Under the pieces are notes generated by a model. That model had not been told where the DNA came from, searched no databases, and worked only from the letters and a program-made list of their open reading frames with translations. 64,000 nucleotides of DNA, from positions 310,001 through 374,000 of the forward strand of contig NZ_JABBGB010000002.1 of NCBI RefSeq assembly GCF_012927185.1. Direction: 5' to 3'. The position numbers were made by a program, and so were the translations under genes. The DNA is from Pseudoflavitalea sp. G-6-1-2 (GTDB taxonomy: Bacteria > Bacteroidota > Bacteroidia > Chitinophagales > Chitinophagaceae). Below, in pieces: positions 58,075-64,000 of this stretch. Position 1 is the first letter of the stretch, and every line of letters begins with the position of its first letter.

Positions 58075-60768
58075 CTAAGCCCGCCCACTGGCTTCAACAG
58101 CCTGCTCCAGTGCTTCGTTAAATTGTTTTTCCCCGATCAGATCCTCCAAAGTGAGGTGCATTCTGTATTTCCAGTAGTGACCGGTGATGGCCGGGATGTT
58201 GATGCGCTCTTCTTCGGGGTTGTCCCTGCGGAGCATGGCATCCATTCCCAACAGATCCTGCAACTGAAAAATGGCCCACATGGCCGGTGATTGCAGGTGC
58301 TGCATCACAATGGCTTTGTTGATCCAGGGTTCACAAAAATACGGCGCATCACCCCACTGTTCCAATTCCTGCTGAAAGAAATGTTGGGTGCGCACTTTGT
58401 CTTCTTCCCACCATCCGCGGAGGGTGCTCATATCGTGCGTACCGGGCGTTACTACGGAGAGATAAGGCACTGCAGCGAGTTTCAGGAATTCATTGGCGGA
58501 ATCTTTGGGCATCCGCTGTATTTCGAGACTGAGTATGCCGAGTTGCTTCATAGCATCGGGCACGCAGTGTGGCACCATGCCAAGATCTTCGCCGCAGATG
58601 AGCATATTGGTGCTGCGTTTGAGTGCAGGGAGCTTTTTCATGGCTTCGAGCATCCAGCCTTCGTCCTGACGATGATAGAAATAATCTACGTAAAGCTCTT
58701 TGAGCTGCTGTTGTGTGTTCCCGTCGAGATGACGGAAACTATATGTCTGCTCTACGGCTATTCTGCAATGCAGTCCGCTGCCATTGGCATCGGTCTTTTC
58801 GAAGAAGATCACATTGGAGAGCAGATCATAGAGCCCCTGACGGATATTGTTGTTCTCAGTATTGTTGTCGAGTTTGCTGAAGTAATGTTCTACCTGGCGT
58901 TGTGTGCCGAATTCGGGCAGTAGCTCGAAATGCCCGTCTGCAGTGGATTGCAGGAATGGACGGATCTTATCGTGATTAGGGCCGAACATTTCCCAGAGCA
59001 CGGTGTCGGTGATATAGGGCTTGCAGTAACGATCATGATCATACGCAATACCGCGCCGGTTCAGCTCTTCGATGCTGATGGGGATGGCCGGAGAAAAAGT
59101 TCCCATGATGCCTTCCACTGCGTGAACGGGAATGCTCCAGATACGGAAGAATCCGAGGATATGATCGATACGGAATGCATCGAAGTAATTGCCCATTTGC
59201 AGAAAACGGCGATGCCACCATTCGAAACCGTCCTCGGCCATGCGTGTCCAGTTGTAGGTGGGGAATCCCCAGTTCTGTCCTTTTACAGCGAAGTCGTCGG
59301 GCGGCGCACCGGCCTGCTGATCCATATGATAGAGTTCGGGCTCCATCCAGGCATCGCAGCCATAGCGATACACGCCGATGGGGATATCGCCTTTAAGGAT
59401 CACGCCCTGCTTGTGCGCGTATTCTGCTGCATCTTTCAGTTGAAGATGCAGGTGGTATTGTGTGAAGTAGTGAATGGCTACTTCGTCATAATGTTTAGTA
59501 TCGGCGGCCACCAGTTGCTGGATGGCTTCTTTATTGTAAATGCGGTGTGTACTCCATTTGCTGAAGTCTACCGTGTTGTTTTTATCGCGGAGATAAGAGA
59601 ACGCAGCGTAAGGCACCAGCCAGTGCTGGTTGTCGGTAAAGAATTGCTGGTAGTCTTTATCGTTGAGCCATTCTTCTTTCTGTAACAGATAAAGCTCTTT
59701 GATGGCGCCCAGCTTGAATTTCATCACTTCATCGTAATTCATATCGGGCAGCGCATTGAGCTCCTGCTGTTTTTTCTTCAGCGGCTTGAGAATGGCGGCA
59801 TGTTTCTTTCCTGCCATCTCATACAGATTGAGATAGAGCGGATGCAAAGCGAATGCAGAAATGGCTGCATACGGATAGGTATCGATAAAGGTATGTGTAG
59901 CGATGGTATCGTTCACCGGAAGAATCTGAATCAGCCTGAGTCCGCATTTGCCAGCCCAGTCTGCCAGCAGCTTCAGGTCGGTGAATTCACCGGCGCCGAA
60001 CGAATTGTTGCTGCGAAGACTGAATACAGGAATAGATACGCCGGCTGCTTTCCAGGTATCGTTGGGTATCTGCACAAATCCATCGTGCACCTGTGTAAGC
60101 GAGTACTGGTGCGCATCTCCGAAGAGGGAGCGATTTTCTCCATCCTCATATCGTACAAAAGTTTTTTCTTTCGTATTGTAGATGCCGTATTTGTAGTGGA
60201 GCGGAAACTCGTCTTTGGAGAGTTCTGGTTTTGCTGTCCACCAACCATTCTCGCGCGCGAGCAGGATGGGATTTTCGGTGGTCCATTCACCGGTGGAAAT
60301 GCTGCTACCGATGAGGCAGATCACTTCGTGTTTGGCCAGCAAAGGCGCTTTTACTTTGAAGATATGTGTAAACTGCTTCGACCATTTGGTATGGCTGGCC
60401 GGTTTGTTTTGTTTCAGCAATACCTGCTGAAACGGATCGGTGTAGAAAGCGTTCTCGTATTCGCCGGCATGGTTCCAGGTATCGATCACCTGTACTTCGT
60501 CCATATTGTTGTGATGGATTTCCAGTATGCGGTCCTCCCCCCATTCCATAATGGACTGACCGTTTGTATCGTGCAGAATGTATTTGTATCGGAGTGCTGA
60601 TCCTTTGGTGAGAGGCAGCTCAACAACGCCATGCCAGAATTGGTTATTCAGGTAAGTGAGTGGAATGGCCTGTTCAATCGTATCGTTCCCCAGCTCTTCC
60701 GCATTGCCCGTCACTGATAATTGCTGACCATAACGGGTAGAGAAGCGGATATAAAAATGAATCTTCAT
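58075..60768 (-). CDS. malQ: 4-alpha-glucanotransferase (GH77, DPE2-like) with two CBM20-like domains
   Basis: The 897-residue product from ATG 60768 begins with two starch-binding CBM20-like domains (MKIHFYIRFSTRYGQQLSVTGNAEELG ... and IFKVKAPLLAKHEVICLIGSSISTGEWTTENPILLARENGWW) and a GH77 catalytic domain: PVFSLRSNNSFGAGEFTDL, nucleophile Asp in FDAFRIDHILGFF, acid/base Glu in ICGEDLGMVP, and VTPGTHDMSTLRGWW. Domain order matches plant DPE2, which works on maltose and branched glucan. It transfers maltooligosaccharide units in maltose/glycogen use. It is first in an operon with the epimerase. Confidence 0.94.
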   Translation of the reverse strand: MKIHFYIRFSTRYGQQLSVTGNAEELGNDTIEQAIPLTYLNNQFWHGVVELPLTKGSALRYKYILHDTNGQSIMEWGEDRILEIHHNNMDEVQVIDTWNHAGEYENAFYTDPFQQVLLKQNKPASHTKWSKQFTHIFKVKAPLLAKHEVICLIGSSISTGEWTTENPILLARENGWWTAKPELSKDEFPLHYKYGIYNTKEKTFVRYEDGENRSLFGDAHQYSLTQVHDGFVQIPNDTWKAAGVSIPVFSLRSNNSFGAGEFTDLKLLADWAGKCGLRLIQILPVNDTIATHTFIDTYPYAAISAFALHPLYLNLYEMAGKKHAAILKPLKKKQQELNALPDMNYDEVMKFKLGAIKELYLLQKEEWLNDKDYQQFFTDNQHWLVPYAAFSYLRDKNNTVDFSKWSTHRIYNKEAIQQLVAADTKHYDEVAIHYFTQYHLHLQLKDAAEYAHKQGVILKGDIPIGVYRYGCDAWMEPELYHMDQQAGAPPDDFAVKGQNWGFPTYNWTRMAEDGFEWWHRRFLQMGNYFDAFRIDHILGFFRIWSIPVHAVEGIMGTFSPAIPISIEELNRRGIAYDHDRYCKPYITDTVLWEMFGPNHDKIRPFLQSTADGHFELLPEFGTQRQVEHYFSKLDNNTENNNIRQGLYDLLSNVIFFEKTDANGSGLHCRIAVEQTYSFRHLDGNTQQQLKELYVDYFYHRQDEGWMLEAMKKLPALKRSTNMLICGEDLGMVPHCVPDAMKQLGILSLEIQRMPKDSANEFLKLAAVPYLSVVTPGTHDMSTLRGWWEEDKVRTQHFFQQELEQWGDAPYFCEPWINKAIVMQHLQSPAMWAIFQLQDLLGMDAMLRRDNPEEERINIPAITGHYWKYRMHLTLEDLIGEKQFNEALEQAVEASGRA

Positions 60769-60955
60769 CAATGCAGTTTTTTCACAACAGACATTGCGAT
60801 AAAGAACAATATGTTCCTTCAAACGCAGGTCTGCCCAGCGAATTTATCACAAAGTGTATTAATTACACAATATAGTTTTACTGAATTCTCTTGCCGGGAA
60901 AAGTCAGGGGGTGAGTGAAATTAATATAAACAGCGAATAATTAACACTTTCCCCT

Positions 60956-60963
60956 TATTTTTG
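60956..60963 (+). promoter_or_regulatory. -7 promoter box of the small membrane protein gene
   Basis: TATTTTTG matches TAnnTTTG and lies 18 bases before ATG 60982. Confidence 0.5.
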
Positions 60964-60981
60964 CACAAATTTTTACGCAAC

Positions 60982-61137
60982 ATGACAACATCCAGAAAAT
61001 ACAGAGGCATATATTGGTTGTTATTCTTCGTTTTCACTATCCTGTTTCTCTACGCCATTGTAGCCCGTTGGGAGTACCTGACAATGATTCTTCCTTTTGT
61101 GTGCACGTTCTTTGTGTTGGCGATGGATATCATCTGA
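60982..61137 (+). CDS. 51-residue two-helix membrane protein
   Basis: ATG 60982 opens a frame of 51 codons: a positively charged start (MTTSRKYRG) and two hydrophobic helices (IYWLLFFVFTILFLYAIVA and LTMILPFVCTFFVLAMDII) separated by RWEY. It has a -7 box 18 bases upstream and a strong terminator 28 bases downstream, which together support it as a real gene. Function unknown; it could be a regulator or accessory of a membrane complex. Confidence 0.65.
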   Translation: MTTSRKYRGIYWLLFFVFTILFLYAIVARWEYLTMILPFVCTFFVLAMDII

Positions 61138-61164
61138 GTTGACATTACAACATCTTTATAAATC

Positions 61165-61200
61165 AAATGCCCCGCTTTTCAGCAGGGCATTTGTGTTTTT
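61165..61200. terminator. Terminator between convergent genes
   Basis: An 8-bp stem AAATGCCC/GGGCATTT with a plus-strand TGTGTTTTT follows the small membrane protein gene and faces the convergent DpaA-like gene. Confidence 0.75.
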
Positions 61201-61219
61201 CTTATGTCCTTCAAGTAAA

Positions 61220-62392
61220 TCACTTTTCTATGAAGATCGATTGCTTGAGTTTTACCGCCACCTTCGTCTCTTTGTATTTGTCCAGACGCATGGCCGGGGT
61301 CCAGAGCGGCATTTTCTCAAAGGCTTCAGCTAACCGGTAGTTGATCTCATCGTTCCCTCCCTTCAGTACTTTCACTGCGTGAACCTGGCCGGCGCTGTCG
61401 ATCACGAATTCCATCATTACATATGTTTTGGCCTGATCTTCTTCGAGATGTTCGGCCATTTCTTTGCTCAGTTTATCGAGGAATTGCTGGAATTGCTGAT
61501 TGCCGCCGGGATACACAGGCAGGTTATTCACCACAGGCGCTATTTCGCCGGTGAATTCTTCCACTTTGCGGGCTGGTCTTTTTTTCACCACTTTCACTTC
61601 TTTCACAGGAAGCGGCGGCAGTTCGCTTTCCATTTTGTACTCCCCTTTCTTATTCACTACCACAATGGGGAGCTGCTGTGTACGGTCGAAATAATCATAC
61701 ACGTCTTTCAGTTCTGCAGCGAGATTGCGATACTCGGGGAAGTCTTTCAGAAAACGGCCGAGATAGTCCACACTCTTCTGATTGCTGAAGGCAACGGGAA
61801 AGATATGTACGGGGATGAAATCCTGTCCCTGACTGCGTGCCACGGATGCCAGGATGTAGATCTCTTCGATCTGATCGTCGGTTACAGGAATGCAGCCGGT
61901 TGTTACACAGCTGCCGTGAATATAGATATCACCTCCGGGCTGAAGGGAATCTGACAATATTTTATCGGATGCGTTGGGATAATTGAGGCCGAGCGACAAA
62001 TGGTAATTGCTGCGCGGATTGAATTCGTTGATGTAGTAGAACCCTTCGGGAACCTGAAAATCGCCCATCATTCGCTTGGGACCGAGGGTGCCGGCGAGCG
62101 CACAGACTTTATAGGTTTTGAAAAGCTGGAACTTGTCTTTTCTGTCCGCTTTCACCCACACTTCCATTTTACTGTCGTACTTGAAACTGCGGACATACAT
62201 ATATTTGAAGGGGAACTTCAGTCCTTTCTGCTGAAACTGACGCATCAGCGTATCTTCTTTGCGTTTCCAGGCATCGCCAGAGCGGGGGAAAGATTTCTGG
62301 TATTCAACGAAGTTGAAGGTTGATGCAGCTGCCTGACTCTTCGCTGTTTCGGTGAGAAACAGTGCTGCTGCTACAATCAGGAGGTATCTCAT
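61220..62392 (-). CDS. YafK/DpaA-type L,D-transpeptidase-fold protein fused to a TonB C-terminal domain
   Basis: The 390-residue product from ATG 62392 has a signal peptide and a YafK/DpaA-type catalytic domain (about 60-240): LGLNYPNASDKILSDSLQPGGDIYIHGSCVTTGCIPVTDDQIEEIYIL with H159 and catalytic Cys167 in the GCIPVTD form typical of that subfamily. E. coli DpaA (YafK) detaches lipoprotein Lpp from peptidoglycan. After a Pro/Lys-rich linker (VKEVKVVKKRPARKVEEF) the C-terminus (about 300-390) is a TonB/TolA C-terminal domain (MMEFVIDSAGQVHAVKVLKGGNDEINYRLAEAFEKMPLWTPA). This fusion is unusual and suggests wall remodelling linked to an outer-membrane partner. Confidence 0.88.
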   Translation of the reverse strand: MRYLLIVAAALFLTETAKSQAAASTFNFVEYQKSFPRSGDAWKRKEDTLMRQFQQKGLKFPFKYMYVRSFKYDSKMEVWVKADRKDKFQLFKTYKVCALAGTLGPKRMMGDFQVPEGFYYINEFNPRSNYHLSLGLNYPNASDKILSDSLQPGGDIYIHGSCVTTGCIPVTDDQIEEIYILASVARSQGQDFIPVHIFPVAFSNQKSVDYLGRFLKDFPEYRNLAAELKDVYDYFDRTQQLPIVVVNKKGEYKMESELPPLPVKEVKVVKKRPARKVEEFTGEIAPVVNNLPVYPGGNQQFQQFLDKLSKEMAEHLEEDQAKTYVMMEFVIDSAGQVHAVKVLKGGNDEINYRLAEAFEKMPLWTPAMRLDKYKETKVAVKLKQSIFIEK

Positions 62393-62504
62393 GGTTCTTA
62401 CTCGCACGGTGATATAACGTTTTCAGGCCTCGAATATTGGTTGGAACCGGATAAAATTAGCACAAATAGCCACACGAACCGCACCCGCGCTTGTTAACAA
62501 TGTG

Positions 62505-62545
62505 GAAAAACAAAGGCCGCTGCCCGCTTTCGCGGCAACGGCCTT
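62505..62545 (-). terminator. Rho-independent terminator
   Basis: AAGGCCG/CGGCCTT with an inner GC-rich stem is followed on the minus strand by TTTGTTTTT, 66 bases past the HPPD stop. Confidence 0.8.
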
Positions 62546-62611
62546 CAATAAGGTGAGGGGTTATGTGCCAGGATCGTCTGCTCACCGGAACATCACCCCA
62601 TTGAACAAAAA

Positions 62612-63742
62612 CTAGAGATTACCTCTGAGTTCCTGCTCACGCTCAATTGCTTCGAAGAGGGCTTTGAAATTACCCTTACCAAAGCTCTTGGCGCCTTTGC
62701 GCTGTATTATCTCAAAAAACAAAGTTGGTCTGTCTTCAACTGGTTTGGTGAAGATCTGGAGCAGATAGCCTTCGTCGTCGCGGTCTACCAGAATGCCCAG
62801 TTCTTTCAGCGGCTCGATATCTTCGTCGATCTTCCCTACTCTGTCCTGCAGTTCGTCGTAGTAAGAAGTAGGTACTATGAGGAACTCAACACCGCGGCTG
62901 CGCAGATCGGTAACGGTTTCCACGATATTGTTGGTAGCGAGCGCTACGTGCTGACAACCTTCTCCATCATAAAAATCGAGGTACTCTTCTACCTGAGATT
63001 TTTTCTTTCCTTCGGCAGGTTCGTTGATAGGGAATTTCACGAAGCCGTTTCCGTTGCTCATCACTTTACTCATGAGGGCAGAGTACTCGGTAGAAATATC
63101 GTTATCGTCGAAGCTGAGGATGTTACGGAAGCCCATCACATCTTCATAGAATTTCACCCATGGGTTCATTTGATTCCAGCCTACGTTCCCTACGCAATGG
63201 TCTACATACAGCAGCCCTGTTGGCGCTGGGTTGTAGAGGCTGTTCCAGGGTTTGTATCCGGGCATGAAGGCGCCGGTATAGTTCTTACGCTCGATGAAGA
63301 GGTGCACGGTATCGCCGTAAGTATGGATGCCGCTCATTACCACTTCACCATGTTCGTCGTTTGTACGAACGGGTTCCATATAACTTTTAGCACCGCGTTT
63401 GGTGGTTTCTTCCCATGCGCTGGTAGCGTCGTCTACACGGAGGGCCAGCATCTTCACACCATCGCCGTGTTTGGCGATATGATCAGCAATGGCATTGCCT
63501 GCGCGCAGTGGCGTAGTGAAAACGAAAGTGAGTTTTTCCTGACGAACCGCATAGCTGGCTCTGTCTTTTACACCTGTTTCAGGACCAGCATAAGCGAGGC
63601 TCTGAAAACCGAAAGCTGTTTTGTAAAAGTGTGCGGCCTGTTTGGCGTTGCCTACATAGAACTCTACATAATCGGTACCCTGCAATGGCAGGAAATCTAC
63701 ATTGGTTGATGCATTTGCATTAACAGCAGAAAGCGTTGACAT
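62612..63742 (-). CDS. hpd: 4-hydroxyphenylpyruvate dioxygenase
   Basis: The 376-residue product from ATG 63742 is HPPD: two VOC-type halves, the first starting GTDYVEFYVGNAKQAAHFYKTAFGF, the second with the three iron ligands in VDHCVGNV, GCQHVALAT and LFFEIIQRKGAKSFGKGNFKALFEAIEREQ. It converts 4-hydroxyphenylpyruvate to homogentisate in tyrosine breakdown. No homogentisate dioxygenase or fumarylacetoacetase gene lies in the window, though the next gene may be beyond the right edge. The inner ATG is chosen because the upstream frame to 63781 adds no conserved residues. Confidence 0.95.
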   Translation of the reverse strand: MSTLSAVNANASTNVDFLPLQGTDYVEFYVGNAKQAAHFYKTAFGFQSLAYAGPETGVKDRASYAVRQEKLTFVFTTPLRAGNAIADHIAKHGDGVKMLALRVDDATSAWEETTKRGAKSYMEPVRTNDEHGEVVMSGIHTYGDTVHLFIERKNYTGAFMPGYKPWNSLYNPAPTGLLYVDHCVGNVGWNQMNPWVKFYEDVMGFRNILSFDDNDISTEYSALMSKVMSNGNGFVKFPINEPAEGKKKSQVEEYLDFYDGEGCQHVALATNNIVETVTDLRSRGVEFLIVPTSYYDELQDRVGKIDEDIEPLKELGILVDRDDEGYLLQIFTKPVEDRPTLFFEIIQRKGAKSFGKGNFKALFEAIEREQELRGNL

Positions 63743-63965
63743 ATTCAAATGATTTAGATCTGCGAATAATATTTGATCCATACACGGATCGGCCAGTAAA
63801 GAAAATTGAACAGTAAAAGGTTGTGGAGAACAGTCAGTGTTCAGAAAGAAGTTATGCTGCAGTTGCAGTCATGGCGAGCGCCTCCATCAACAGGCAGTAG
63901 TTGTGGCGCTTATCGTCGAAAATTTTATGCGGGTAATCTGGTCGCATGGTGCTCCTACAAAGATA
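63743..63965 (-). promoter_or_regulatory. Promoter and long leader of hpd
   Basis: A minus-strand -7 box TATCTTTG (63965-63958) starts a leader of about 210 bases. A 31-codon frame begins at ATG 63947 (MRPDYPHKIFDDKRHNYCLL ...) almost at the expected start site and ends at 63852. GAACA-N5-TGTTC (63828-63842) lies between it and hpd. The frame could be a leader peptide or a truncated small gene. Confidence 0.4.
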
Positions 63966-64000
63966 AAGTATTTCGGAGGCAATTTCCAAGAGTTTGGACC

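Noticed and set aside
59800-60600. 266-codon plus-strand frame
   Set aside because: Antisense shadow of malQ, no domain resemblance.

Overview
The window looks like chromosomal DNA of a Bacteroidota species, most likely family Chitinophagaceae. Signs are a FecI/FecR/TonB-receptor locus whose receptor carries an STN domain, a DUF4974 FecR, two proteins with type IX secretion (T9SS) tails, many AraC regulators, many lipoproteins with Bacteroidota lipoboxes, and promoters with the -7 box TAnnTTTG. The left end cuts a TPR lipoprotein gene; the right end stops in the upstream region of the 4-hydroxyphenylpyruvate dioxygenase gene. No rRNA, tRNA, CRISPR array, insertion sequence or prophage was seen. 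Most genes are short transcription units closed by perfect hairpin terminators.

Layout. 0-4 kb: TPR lipoprotein, VOC protein, DUF2200 protein, a degenerate serine hydrolase and a membrane protein. 4-10.1 kb: one minus-strand signalling and uptake operon (ECF sigma, FecR anti-sigma, STN-TonB receptor, lipoprotein). 10.2-17 kb: alpha/beta hydrolase, an ArsR repressor with a tandem AHSA1 protein, an ADP-ribosylglycohydrolase, a monooxygenase-like protein, a DUF6266-like protein and a PF03640 lipoprotein. 17-22 kb: a large secreted beta-helix/discoidin protein broken by a one-base frameshift, then a YtcJ-type amidohydrolase. 22-24.3 kb: an unknown gene and a two-gene plus-strand unit pairing an unrecognised protein with an AbiEii-like nucleotidyltransferase. 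24.3-35 kb: hydrolase, AraC, acyltransferase, PhnB-like protein, AraC plus HxlR, DUF3291, an RRM protein with a striking 5' leader hairpin, a TfoX-N protein, Bax-inhibitor-1, SDR plus tautomerase, and another AraC.

35-44.6 kb: secreted proteins, the release-factor homologue PrfH in an operon with an unrecognised basic protein (no RtcB ligase in the window), a TlpA-like thioredoxin unit, a YdeI-like protein and a divergent thioredoxin/LysR pair. 44.6-54.4 kb: pentapeptide protein, AraC, TetR, an M43 metalloprotease, and a TonB receptor/histidine kinase/response regulator/PAP2 cluster. 54.4-57 kb: a 5'-truncated serine hydrolase and a MarR/GNAT pair sharing one operator. 57-64 kb: GH77 glucanotransferase with dipeptide epimerase, a 51-residue membrane protein, a YafK/DpaA-type protein fused to a TonB C-terminal domain, and HPPD.

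The most promising leads are the PrfH operon with its unknown partner, the HxT/HxS protein plus AbiEii-like pair, the RRM gene whose leader shows a tandem 9-mer inside a hairpin loop, and the DpaA-TonB fusion. All family names are from reading the sequence; no searches were run.
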